DNA of 35,416 nucleotides, from positions 1 to 35,416 of the forward strand of contig JADLAB010000271.1 in the NCBI GenBank assembly GCA_020848455.1. Reading direction: 5' to 3'. Source of the DNA: Polyangiaceae bacterium. GTDB taxonomy: Bacteria; Myxococcota_A; Polyangia; Polyangiales; Polyangiaceae. Within the stretch, counting starts at the first letter, position 1. Every line of letters starts with the position of its first letter. Below, piece after piece: positions 1-9,375 of this stretch. The position numbers and the translations under genes are program-made. The notes under the pieces were generated by a model that worked only from the letters and a program-made list of their open reading frames with translations, did no database searches and was not told where the DNA came from.

Positions 1-668
1 CGGTCGGGCGGGACCGCGACCGCCGCGCTCGGAGCGGGCGCTGCCGCCCTCGCGCTCGGGCGAGCGGGCTTGGCGGTGGTCGGGCGCTCGGCCTTCGAGG
101 TGCTTGGCCGGTCGCCCACCTTGGCGGCGCTCGGCCGGGGAGTCTTGGACGGGACGACGGGGGACGGGACCTTGGCGGCGGCCCCCTTCGACCCAGCCGG
201 AGCCGGGCGGCCCTGCGCCTGCGGAGCGGTCCGCGGCGCGGTCCGCGGCGCGGTCGGAGGTGCGGCCCGGTCGGCGGGCGCCCGCTTCTTGGGCGCGGTG
301 CCGGCGCGACGCGCCGCGGGCGGCGGTGCGTGGCGTGCGACCGGTGCTGCCTTCGCCCGCACGGCCTCGGGCTTGCGCGACCCCGACTGCGCACGGCCGG
401 GGCGCTTGGCGGCCCGACGCTCCGCGGGTCGCGCTGCCGCACGCAGCGGACGCTCAGCCGATTGATGCTTCGATTTCGATGACTTGGCGCGGCGCTCACC
501 GCGCGTGGTCGCGACCGTGCGCGCCCCGGTCCCCCGGCGTCCGCTCGGGCGCTTGCCCGCCGAGGGGATCTTCGGCGCGGGCTTGCGCGAGGCCTTGGCG
601 CCCGCTCGCCTGCCCGACGATCCTCCCCGGACGGAGCCTGCCTTCGGCGTAGTCGCTTTCTTGATCAT
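1..668 (-). CDS. Basic Lys/Arg/Ala/Pro-rich protein, N-terminal part (partial)
   Basis: An open frame runs from an ATG at 668 to the window edge without a stop: 222 codons are visible and the C-terminus lies outside. It begins MIKKATTPKAGSVRGG and stays extremely rich in Ala, Pro, Lys, Arg, Ser and Thr, with many short KPxR, AAK and PRT patterns and almost no hydrophobic or aromatic residues. The visible part should be disordered and strongly positive, so DNA or RNA binding is likely. It resembles the histone H1-like tails and basic extensions that many Myxococcota proteins carry, for example in front of DksA/TraR-type zinc fingers, but no folded domain is visible to decide between these. The overlapping plus-strand ORFs are antisense shadows. 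A sigma70-like promoter lies about 150 bases upstream. Certain: the frame and its composition. Inferred: nucleic acid binding. Confidence 0.7.
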   Translation of the reverse strand, partial: MIKKATTPKAGSVRGGSSGRRAGAKASRKPAPKIPSAGKRPSGRRGTGARTVATTRGERRAKSSKSKHQSAERPLRAAARPAERRAAKRPGRAQSGSRKPEAVRAKAAPVARHAPPPAARRAGTAPKKRAPADRAAPPTAPRTAPRTAPQAQGRPAPAGSKGAAAKVPSPVVPSKTPRPSAAKVGDRPSTSKAERPTTAKPARPSARAAAPAPSAAVAVPPD

Positions 669-822
669 GGGCCGGGTCCGTCTTCACCGTTCCCATCCGA
701 CGCTCGCGGAGACCGGCCCTGCTCGGTGGCGCGTGCCCGCGGTCGATGTTCGTAAATATATGTTTTTCAACGAAAAGTCGTACCAACCGAACGCTGCGCG
801 TGCAGGGGCTCGACCAGCGGGG

Positions 823-852
823 ACACTAGCAGTCTCCGATTTACACAGTCAA
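823..852 (-). promoter_or_regulatory. Sigma70-like promoter for the basic protein
   Basis: On the minus strand, TTGACT (852-847) and TAGTGT (828-823) are separated by 18 bases. The first is a 5/6 match to the -35 consensus; the second is a weaker -10. Transcription would start near 816 and run leftwards into the gene starting at 668, giving a 5' leader of about 150 bases. The position, after the end of the TPR gene and before the next start, fits an independent promoter. Confidence 0.5.
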
Positions 853-875
853 TACGCGCTTCTCGAAAGGGGTCC

Positions 876-906
876 GATCGGCCGCCGCGAGCGCCGCGGC
901 CCGATC
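876..906 (-). terminator. Hairpin after the TPR pseudokinase gene
   Basis: GATCGG at 876 pairs with CCGATC ending at 906, and the GC-rich interior can extend the stem with one bulge. It lies about 70 bases beyond the stop at 974 on the minus strand, followed only by a short CCCTTTC stretch. It may act as a weak or Rho-assisted terminator. Confidence 0.4.
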
Positions 907-973
907 CCTGGCGGCCCGCCGGGCGCGCGTCGGCTCGCCGCCGCGCCACGACCCCTGCCCCGTGTGCGCGCCG

Positions 974-3900
974 TCAGCTGTCGACGCTGATCGCGAGCCG
1001 CTTGCGCAGCTCGAAGTACCCGCGCTCGATGGAGAACATCGTGAGCTCGCGGAGCCGGTCGCGCTGGGGCACGGCGGCGCTCGCCTCGTCCGAGGCCTTG
1101 ATCATCTCGCAGGCCACCTCGAGGTCGTGGGCGACGAGGAAGCCGGCGCGGTCGGCGGTCAGATCGACACCGGCGACCCACTTCTTGAGGTCGATGGCGC
1201 CGGACTGCAGCAGCTTCGTGACCGCGCTCGCCAGCTGGTCGCGGGCCGGTCCCTGGATGACGGGATCGATGGCTTGCTGGTTCTCGGTCACCGTCTTGTC
1301 GAACTCGGCGGCGATCGGGAAGCCCTCGTGGATGAGGCGGATCGCGGCGAAGAGCCAGGCCCGGAGGCCGGTCCCGGTGGGGACGAGGTGCCGGATGTAC
1401 AAGCCGGGGCGGTAGTAGACGAGGTGGCGGGCCGCGATGAACGCCGCCGCCTGGATCGGCAGCTCCACGGCGAGCGCGGTCGAGCCGAGCACGATGGCCG
1501 GCGGCCGAGCGTGGAGGAAGGAGATGCCGCCCGGATCGTGCGGATTCTGGAAGGTGAGCGGCAGGTCCATCCCGAGCACACCGCCCGCGTAGTACAGGGT
1601 CTGCGACATCGGGTACGGGTGCATCGACAGGTCGAGCGCGTAGGCGTTCTGGAACCCGAGCGCCTCGAGCGGCTGGGCGTTGCGCGCCATCACCGCCGGC
1701 TCGATGAGGGTGAAGATGGCCGTGACGAGCGGGTCCACGCTCGGGTGCATGAGCACGCGCGCCCACTCGTCGTCGGTGAGCCGCTGCTGCGCCTCGGCGG
1801 CGCTCTCGGCGCGCATGCGCCGGAAGAAGCGCTCCTCGTCGGGCTCCGCGAAGTTCAGGCAGTGCAGCGCCTGACACAGGCACCACGCCGAGTCCGCCTG
1901 TCGCGCCTCGGTGTAGAGCTTGCGCAGCTTGCGGTAGGGCGTCGCGTTGAAGGGGTTCTTGCGGATGACCTGCATCTGCGCCTCGATCGCCTTGTCGAGG
2001 TAGGCCTCGAGGTTGTCGGCGTAGAGGTCCGCGAGCTTGTCGGCGCGCGCCGCGTCTTCCGGGTCGAGCTTCTGCGCGGCCTCGAGCGCGGCGATGCCCT
2101 CGGTGACCTTGCCGAGCTTGTCGAGGTAGAGGCGCCCGAGCCGGTCGTGCACGACCTTGAGGCGCGCCGGCTCGTTCTTCGCCTTGGCGCGCTCGAGCTC
2201 GACGCCGAGCAGGCGCAGGTAGGCCTCGTCGTCACCCCGCTGCTCCGCCACGTCGATGGCCTCGGTGAGCGCCTTGTCGTTGCTCGGGTCGAGCGTGAGC
2301 ACCTGCTCGAAGAACGCTGCGGCCTGGTCGGGGTTGCCGATCTGGCGCGCCGAGACGACGGCCGCGGTGTGGATGTACTTGGCCTTCTGGAGCTTGTCCT
2401 CGACGCCCTCGGCGAGCTTGACGACGACGTCCACGAGCTTGCTCCAGTCCTTCTCCTCGGAGTAGAGCTTCATCAGGCGCGTCAGGATCTTGCGGTCGTC
2501 GGGTCGCTCCTCGAGCGCCGCGACCAGGCTCTTGGCCGCGCGCATCGGGTCCTTCAGCTTGGTGGCGAGCACCTCGCCGATGTCGAGCAAGAGCTGGCTG
2601 CGCTCCTCGCCCTCGGCGATGTCGAGGCGCCGGCGCTTCACGCGCATCACCTCTTCCCACTGCTCGAGCTCGCCGTAGGCCGCCGCGAGCTCGTTGATGG
2701 GCTCGACGGACAGCGTGGCGAGGTCGGCCGCCTCCGACAGGGGCACGAGCGCGGCCTCGGCGTCGCCGGCCTTGCGTAGCGCGCGGCCGTAGTGGAGCAA
2801 GGCCTCGAGCTTGCGCGTCGGGCTCAGGCTCTCGCCGAAGCGGTCGAGTAGATCGCGGTAGAGGTTCGCCGAGCCGGTGGCGTCGTCGGAGTCGAGCCGC
2901 ACGCGCGCCGCCCGCGCGAGCGCGTCGGGATCGTCCGGCGCGAGCGTCAAGAGCGCCTGCACGGTGTTCTGCGCCTTCTCCGTCGAGCCGATCTTGGCGA
3001 GCGAGTCGATGAAGTGGATGAGCACCTGCTTGGCGTCGTCCTTCGGCAGCGATTCTGCCCGGGGCACGACCTGCCCGTAGTGCGTGCTCGCCTCGGCGAA
3101 GCTCCCCGCCTCGAAGGCGAGATCGCCGAGGATCACGTAGCCGCGGAGGTTGGTCGGATCGAGATCGACCGCGCGCTGCGCGCTCTCGCGCGCCTCCTTG
3201 GCGAGGCCGAGCTTCGTGCGCTGCAGCTCGGCGATGTCGCAGTGGAGCCGAGCCTGCGCGAGCTTGCCGTCGGTCTGCCCGATCTCGCGCTCGATGATGT
3301 CGACGGCGCTCGCGGCGTCGCCGCGCGCGAGGTAGGCCGCCCGCAGGGCGTGCGAGGCCGTCTGGTTGCTCGGCTGCGCGTCGAGCGCGCGCCGGTAGCG
3401 CTCGATGGCGCCGTCGCGGTCGCCGTGGTCCTCGAGGATCTTGGCGGCGCGCAGCCACTGCTCGCCGCGCGCCTCGGGGGTCTCGGCCTTCTCGGCGAGC
3501 GACTCCACCGCCGAGAGCGCCGCCAGGGCGTCGCCCGTCTGGGCACGGACGTTGGCGAGCGACTCGAGCGCGCCGGCGTGCTTCGGGTCGATCTCGAGCA
3601 CCTTCTCGTAGGCGTGGCGCGCGCGCTCCGGCGAGCCCACCTGGTCGAGCAGCGTGCGGCCGAGCGCCATGAGCAGCTCGACGCGGCGCGTGTCGGTGGT
3701 GGTGATCTTGAGCGCGCGCTCGTAGAGCAGGATGAGGTCCTCCCAGCGATCGAGGGCGCGGTAGTGGCGCATGAGCGCCGTGAGCGCGCCCTCGTGGGCG
3801 GCGTCGAGCGTGAGCACCTGCTCGAGACACTCGGCGGCCTTCTGGTGATCGAGGAACTCCTCGTCGTAGATGCCCGCCATGCGCTCGTGGAGGTTGATCT

Positions 3901-6325
3901 TCTGGCGCGGCGTGGCCGCGACCGCGATCTGCGCCCGCAGGTTCTCGAGCAGCTCGTCGTAGCGACCCTTGCGGTTGAGGATGCGGTCGACCGCGCGCAG
4001 GGCCGTCAGCATGCCGGGGTCGAGCGCGAGCGCCGCCTTGTAGTGCTTCTCGGCCTCGACGAGGTCGTTCAGCTGATCCTCGTAGATGTCGCCGATGCGG
4101 CACAGGATCTCGCTGCGGGGGCCACCCGACAGAGCCTCGGCCTGGCGCGCGAGGATCTTGGCGTAGCCGGCGTAGTCGTTGTCGCGCTGGTAGATGCGCG
4201 CCAGGGCGTCCACCGTCTTCTGGTGGCCCGGGTCCTCGCGCAGGGTCTGCTCGTAGAGCTCGCGCGCGCGACCGGCGTCGCTGAGGCGCGTCTCGAGAAT
4301 GTCGGCCGCCTCGGCGCGGAAGTCGCGCGCCCGGTCGGGCGTGGCCGCCCGGTCGACGCGCATCAGCAGCACCACGACGAGCTCGGCCCACTGCTGAGCG
4401 CGGCGGTAGAGCTGCGCGAGCCCCTCGAGCGCGCCCTCGTTGGCCGGGTCGACCTTGAGCACGGCCTCGAAGCACGGCAACGCGAGGTCGGGGCGCGCGA
4501 CCTTCTCGTTGTACCAGGCGCCGAGGCGCGTGAAGAGCGACACCTTGACCTCGGGCGGCATGCGCGGGTGCTCGCTCACCTGATGGAGCGTGCGCATGGC
4601 CTCGGCCCAGTAGGTCATGTTGGTGCCGGCCGCACGCTCGAGGTCGGTCGCGTAGGTCTCGTTCTGGATGTCCTGCGCCAGGGCCTGCGCGAAGGCGTAG
4701 ACGGCCTGCTCGGGATCCTCGAGCGGCCCGGCGTAGAGTCGGCCGATCTTGTGCAGGGCGCCGGCGCGCTCGCTGTGGCTCTCGCTCTTCTCGCTCTGCT
4801 CGAGGAGGACTTCGACGAGCTCGTCGTACTTCTCCTGCGCGCGGAGCGCGGTCTCGAAGCCCGCTCGCGCGACCTCGTCGGTCGCATCGATGTCGAGCAG
4901 CCACTTGAAGATCTCCTCGCAGCGGGCGGAGTCCTTCAGCACCGACTCGAAGAGGCGCGCCGCTCGGAACAGGAGCGCCTTCTTCTGGTCGCGCGCGCGG
5001 TCTTGCGCCGCCTCTTCCATCGCCTCGCCGACGGCTCCCTCCGCCTTCTCGGCCGCGGCGCTGCCCGCCGCCTCGATGTCCACCTGGTCGGCGGCCATGA
5101 GGAAGGCCTCGGCGATGGTGATCGGTGCTGCGCCCTGCTCGAGCGTGAGCTCGAGCGCGATGGCGGCCTCCACGTCCGTGGGGTCGGCGACGAGGGCGTC
5201 GATGCGCTCGTTGACCTCTTCCTCGGTGATGGTCTCCTTGCGCTTCTCCTTGGTGCTCGGCGCCACCAGCTCGGCGACGCTCGCGACGCTCGGCCGGCGG
5301 CTCGGCTCCTTGTCGAGCAGGCGGGCGCAGAGATCCCCCAGCTCGCGCGACACCCAGCCGCGCGGCGCGACCTCGGCGAGCTCGGGCGGCGCCTTGGAGA
5401 GCAGGGCGACCGCGAGATCCGCGCCCGCGGCCTCGCCGAAGGGCGGCTTGCCGCTCAGCACCTCGAACAGGAGCTCACCGAAGGCGTAGAGGTCCGACCG
5501 CGGCGTGGCCGGCTGGCCCTTGAGCTGCTCGGGCGCGAGGCCGCGCAGGCCGCCTGGCGCCTCCGCCACGACATCGGTGCGAAACAAGAGGTCGCTGCCG
5601 ACGTCGACGAGCAGGGCGCGCGGCGTGCCGTCCGCGGCCTTGGTGACGAGCACGTTGTCGAGCTTCACGGCGCCGTGGGGCAGGCCCCGCTCGTGCAGGG
5701 CACCGAGCGCGCCGAGCACGCCGCCGAGCAGGACGCGCGCCTCGTTCAGGTGCAGGGCGCCCGTGCGCCCGATGCGCTTCGACAGCGGCTGGGCGTCGGG
5801 CGCCTCGTAGGCGACGTACGGCACGCTGCCGACGAAACCGGCGGCGAGCTTGCGCGGCAGGGTGTCGTGCACCACCCGGGCCGCCAGGCGCACGCGCGTG
5901 AGGTAGCGCTGCACCGCCCCGCGGTGGCTCGCCGCCGCGCCGTGCAGCACGCGCACGAAGCGGGCCTCCTCGCCCTCGGTGACGGCGTAGACCGTGGCGT
6001 GGGGCCCCGCGCCCACGCGGCGCACGACCCGGTAGGGGCCGAACTCTTCGCCGACCTTGAGCTCGACCGGGCCGCCGAGGAGCTCCGCGACGACGCGCGC
6101 GAGCTTCGGCGAGGCGTCGCTCTTCGTGCTCGTCACCGCGTCGACGAGCGCGCCGAGGGCGTCCCTGTCGCGGCAGCGCTCGGTGAGCGCCCGCGCGTAG
6201 GACGCGCTCGACGCACCGCCGCCGACGCTTGCAGGGTCGAGGCCGAGCAGTTCGGTCGAGAGTCCCTGCATCTCCTCGAGCGTGAAGAGGCGCTCGAGCT
6301 CGCCGCGGATGAATTCGATCGACAT
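974..6325 (-). CDS. Giant TPR protein with N-terminal pseudokinase domain
   Basis: 1783 residues. The start at 6325 is set by AGGAG a few bases upstream and the sequence MSIEFIRGEL. Residues about 93-300 fold like a Ser/Thr kinase: glycine loop VGAGPHATVY (104-113), HGAVKLDN (217-224), DVG (241-243), APE (264-266) and SDLYAFGELLFEVLSGKPPF (277-296). The ATP-anchoring Lys is Arg125 (VRVL in place of VKVL), and HRD has become HGA, so the catalytic Asp is Ala219. It should be a pseudokinase, though the DxG Asp, Lys221 and Asn224 remain and might still bind nucleotide. From about 380 to 1560 there are many TPR units (repeated patterns such as YEKVLEIDPKHAGAL). The last 220 or so residues form a conserved-looking non-TPR domain. 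No signal peptide is visible, so it is probably a cytoplasmic scaffold. It diverges from the ftsB-like gene. Substrates and partners are unknown. Confidence 0.88.
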   Translation of the reverse strand: MSIEFIRGELERLFTLEEMQGLSTELLGLDPASVGGGASSASYARALTERCRDRDALGALVDAVTSTKSDASPKLARVVAELLGGPVELKVGEEFGPYRVVRRVGAGPHATVYAVTEGEEARFVRVLHGAAASHRGAVQRYLTRVRLAARVVHDTLPRKLAAGFVGSVPYVAYEAPDAQPLSKRIGRTGALHLNEARVLLGGVLGALGALHERGLPHGAVKLDNVLVTKAADGTPRALLVDVGSDLLFRTDVVAEAPGGLRGLAPEQLKGQPATPRSDLYAFGELLFEVLSGKPPFGEAAGADLAVALLSKAPPELAEVAPRGWVSRELGDLCARLLDKEPSRRPSVASVAELVAPSTKEKRKETITEEEVNERIDALVADPTDVEAAIALELTLEQGAAPITIAEAFLMAADQVDIEAAGSAAAEKAEGAVGEAMEEAAQDRARDQKKALLFRAARLFESVLKDSARCEEIFKWLLDIDATDEVARAGFETALRAQEKYDELVEVLLEQSEKSESHSERAGALHKIGRLYAGPLEDPEQAVYAFAQALAQDIQNETYATDLERAAGTNMTYWAEAMRTLHQVSEHPRMPPEVKVSLFTRLGAWYNEKVARPDLALPCFEAVLKVDPANEGALEGLAQLYRRAQQWAELVVVLLMRVDRAATPDRARDFRAEAADILETRLSDAGRARELYEQTLREDPGHQKTVDALARIYQRDNDYAGYAKILARQAEALSGGPRSEILCRIGDIYEDQLNDLVEAEKHYKAALALDPGMLTALRAVDRILNRKGRYDELLENLRAQIAVAATPRQKINLHERMAGIYDEEFLDHQKAAECLEQVLTLDAAHEGALTALMRHYRALDRWEDLILLYERALKITTTDTRRVELLMALGRTLLDQVGSPERARHAYEKVLEIDPKHAGALESLANVRAQTGDALAALSAVESLAEKAETPEARGEQWLRAAKILEDHGDRDGAIERYRRALDAQPSNQTASHALRAAYLARGDAASAVDIIEREIGQTDGKLAQARLHCDIAELQRTKLGLAKEARESAQRAVDLDPTNLRGYVILGDLAFEAGSFAEASTHYGQVVPRAESLPKDDAKQVLIHFIDSLAKIGSTEKAQNTVQALLTLAPDDPDALARAARVRLDSDDATGSANLYRDLLDRFGESLSPTRKLEALLHYGRALRKAGDAEAALVPLSEAADLATLSVEPINELAAAYGELEQWEEVMRVKRRRLDIAEGEERSQLLLDIGEVLATKLKDPMRAAKSLVAALEERPDDRKILTRLMKLYSEEKDWSKLVDVVVKLAEGVEDKLQKAKYIHTAAVVSARQIGNPDQAAAFFEQVLTLDPSNDKALTEAIDVAEQRGDDEAYLRLLGVELERAKAKNEPARLKVVHDRLGRLYLDKLGKVTEGIAALEAAQKLDPEDAARADKLADLYADNLEAYLDKAIEAQMQVIRKNPFNATPYRKLRKLYTEARQADSAWCLCQALHCLNFAEPDEERFFRRMRAESAAEAQQRLTDDEWARVLMHPSVDPLVTAIFTLIEPAVMARNAQPLEALGFQNAYALDLSMHPYPMSQTLYYAGGVLGMDLPLTFQNPHDPGGISFLHARPPAIVLGSTALAVELPIQAAAFIAARHLVYYRPGLYIRHLVPTGTGLRAWLFAAIRLIHEGFPIAAEFDKTVTENQQAIDPVIQGPARDQLASAVTKLLQSGAIDLKKWVAGVDLTADRAGFLVAHDLEVACEMIKASDEASAAVPQRDRLRELTMFSIERGYFELRKRLAISVDS

Positions 6326-6568
6326 GGCACTCCTGACGCGTGGGGCGCGCGGGGTTCCTGTCGGCGCACGCCACCGGATCCCGAGGTCGCCCGACCCGCC
6401 GCCCGTAGCGGGGGCGGGACGCCCAACCGGGGGGCGGAACCCTGTATAGCCAAAGGCGCTTCCGCCGGACAGCGCTTCGGCGCCTCCTGGTGCCGACAGG
6501 GCGCCCGAGCGCCCCAGCCCGCCACGAAGAACTTGGCCCACCGGGCGCGACCGGGGCAAGGCAGCAGC

Positions 6569-6850
6569 ATGCGCCTGCTCGGCCGCATGCTGCCGGTCAT
6601 CCTCCTCTGCGTCGCGCTCGTCGGCGCCCCGTTCATGATCTTCTCCTCCGAGGGGCTGCCGCGCCTGCGCACGCTCGAGAAGGAGCTCGCGGCCGTCGAG
6701 CAGGAGAACGCCATGCTGCGCCGCCAGGCCGACGTCACCCGGGCGCGCGTCGCGAAGCTGCGGGACGACCCGGCGGCGATCGAGCGGCTGGCGCGCGACG
6801 AGCTCGGCCTCGTGCGCCACAGCGAGATCGTCTTCAACTTCCCGAAGTGA
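6569..6850 (+). CDS. FtsB/DivIC-family septum formation initiator
   Basis: 93 residues with the classic layout of this family: a short cytoplasmic N-terminus, one membrane segment (about 8-25, [19 protein letters not shown]), then a coiled coil (about 33-65, with [18 protein letters not shown]) and a short periplasmic tail. The tail includes [18 protein letters not shown], the region that in FtsB contacts the divisome. FtsB, FtsL and FtsQ form a trimer that activates septal peptidoglycan synthesis. The length equals that of typical FtsB. The start at 6569 has only a weak AAGG upstream; the ATG at residue 7 is an alternative but would leave a shorter basic N-terminus. It is divergent from the TPR gene, with 243 bases between them, and 106 bases ahead of the mutase. 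FtsL and DivIC share this architecture, so the exact name is uncertain, but the family is clear. Confidence 0.85.
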   Translation: MRLLGRMLPVILLCVALVGAPFMIFSSEGLPRLRTLEKELAAVEQENAMLRRQADVTRARVAKLRDDPAAIERLARDELGLVRHSEIVFNFPK

Positions 6851-6956
6851 GCGCCGGCACGCGCCCGGGGGTCCTCGGCCGCGGCGCCACGACCGCCCGC
6901 CGCGCTCGAGCCGGACCAGGCTTCCCGCCCTGTCGCCTTCGTGGGATCTGTCGCGC

Positions 6957-8588
<1,632 letters not shown>

Positions 8589-8683
8589 GTCGAAGGGGGA
8601 GCGCACCTCGGAGCTCGCCGCGGGCGCCAGGCCGTTCGGGTTGCCAGGCGGAGCGCCGTGGGCCGGGGCGGAGCGAGGCGAAC

Positions 8684-8718
8684 CACGGAGGCACCGAGTC
8701 ACGGAGCGTGACACGGAG
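8684..8718 (+). repeat. CACGGAG short tandem repeat block
   Basis: The heptamer CACGGAG occurs at 8684, 8700 and 8712, with a one-base variant CACCGAG at 8692. Spacings of 8, 8 and 12 give a degenerate tandem array in the 244-base gap between the mutase and the lipoprotein gene. Just downstream (8722-8755) the complementary sense appears in CTCCG, CCTCC and CCGTGGAG, so the block could fold back on itself. Similar CACGGAG or CACAGAG arrays turn up between genes in other bacteria, from memory. Confidence 0.6.
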
Positions 8719-8832
8719 GAGTCTCCGAACCGTGCCTCCACCGTACCGTGGAGCTCCCTTGCCCCTTCTCCCTTGTTCGCCCGCCCCCTCATCTGCAATC
8801 CTGTCCGTCCACCTGAAATCGGGAGAACCAGG

Positions 8833-9114
8833 ATGCGCCTGTCCGTCACCGCCTCGCTCGTCGCGCTCGCCCTCGTCGCCGCCGCCGGCTGCTCCAAGAA
8901 GGGCGCCGTCGACCCGAGCGACGCCACGTTCTGCAAGAGTTACGAGGACAACTTCCTCGCGCAGTGCCGCATCAACAAGGAGAGCGGCATCGAGCCCGGC
9001 GACAGCGCGGCGATCAAGGCCGCCCGCTCCGCCTGCAACCACGATCTCGGCGCGGACGGGACGTTCAACGAGCGCTGCGACGCGCGCGCCGCGCAGTTCG
9101 CCGACATGCCGTAG
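8833..9114 (+). CDS. Small Cys-rich lipoprotein, unknown function
   Basis: 93 residues. It has a clean lipoprotein signal: MRLS, a hydrophobic stretch and the lipobox AAGC with Cys20 as the lipidated residue, followed by SKKG. The mature part carries four more cysteines (Cys34, Cys45, Cys67, Cys82) that could make two disulfides, which fits an exported, compact domain. The residue after Cys20 is Ser, so transport to the outer membrane is plausible under the usual Lol rules. The start is supported by GGGAG nine or so bases upstream. It stands alone between the mutase and rpsB, behind the CACGGAG block. I recognise no family; the charged, helical mature region is too short to assign. Confidence 0.75.
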   Translation: MRLSVTASLVALALVAAAGCSKKGAVDPSDATFCKSYEDNFLAQCRINKESGIEPGDSAAIKAARSACNHDLGADGTFNERCDARAAQFADMP

Positions 9115-9142
9115 CGACCGCTCGCCCGGGCTTCCGGCTCCC

Positions 9143-9186
9143 GGCGCCCTTCGACCGGGCGCCCGGGACGAGCGCCCCCGGGGCGC
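9143..9186 (+). terminator. Two GC hairpins after the lipoprotein gene
   Basis: GGCGCCC (9143-9149) pairs with GGGCGCC (9157-9163) across a 7-base loop. GCGCCCC (9172-9178) pairs with GGGGCGC (9180-9186). They lie between the lipoprotein stop and the rpsB promoter, with no T tract. They may insulate the two transcription units. Confidence 0.4.
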
Positions 9187-9190
9187 CCGG

Positions 9191-9218
9191 TTGACATCCG
9201 CCCAGAGGCAAGTATCCT
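9191..9218 (+). promoter_or_regulatory. rpsB promoter (sigma70-like)
   Basis: A perfect -35 box TTGACA (9191-9196) and a -10 box TATCCT (9213-9218) are separated by 16 bases. This is the best promoter in the window, as expected for a ribosomal protein operon. Transcription should start near 9225, giving a leader of about 150 bases before rpsB. Confidence 0.75.
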
Positions 9219-9235
9219 CTTGGCCCCTTCGGCCA

Positions 9236-9347
9236 CCCGGGCGTGCATGCGCCCGGGCGACCGGCGAACGAAAACACACGCCTCCTCGTGCAAACGCGGG
9301 TCCGGTGCTGCCCCCCAGCTTGGGCGGGCGGCTCTCCCGCGCGGGAG
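9236..9347 (+). promoter_or_regulatory. Structured rpsB leader with two hairpins
   Basis: Near the start of the predicted leader, CCCGGGCG (9236-9243) pairs with CGCCCGGG (9250-9257) around the loop TGCATG. A second perfect inverted repeat, CTCCCGC/GCGGGAG (9334-9347), lies shortly before the ribosome binding site. S2 is known to autoregulate rpsB-tsf through the leader in other bacteria, so these are candidates for such an element. Binding by S2 here is inference. Confidence 0.45.
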
Positions 9348-9375
9348 GCGGAGGAACAACCGGAAGGAAAGCACG

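Larger units (their letters stand above)
669..973. other. Intergenic stretch between two minus-strand genes
   Basis: About 305 bases with no convincing gene. From right to left it holds a GC hairpin just after the giant TPR gene, a sigma70-like promoter at 823-852, and then a roughly 150-base leader for the basic protein. The leader contains an unusually AT-rich patch at about 748-782, in otherwise very GC-rich DNA. Read on the minus strand, this patch carries TATATT (755-760), which could be a second, proximal -10 box, but no good -35 stands in front of it. Confidence 0.5.

Noticed and set aside
70-652. Two plus-strand open frames of 131 and 182 codons
   Set aside because: They lie opposite the basic protein, whose Lys-codon usage and start make better sense. 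Their Arg/Ala/Pro content is typical of shadows.
962-2779. 605-codon plus-strand open frame
   Set aside because: Antisense of the TPR gene, with Leu/Val/Arg/Glu low-complexity content and no recognisable domain.
3014-6850. 1278-codon plus-strand open frame opposite the TPR gene
   Set aside because: It is the antisense of the TPR pseudokinase gene; long shadow frames are expected in very GC-rich DNA. Only its last 94 codons (6569-6850) are real, as the ftsB-like gene.
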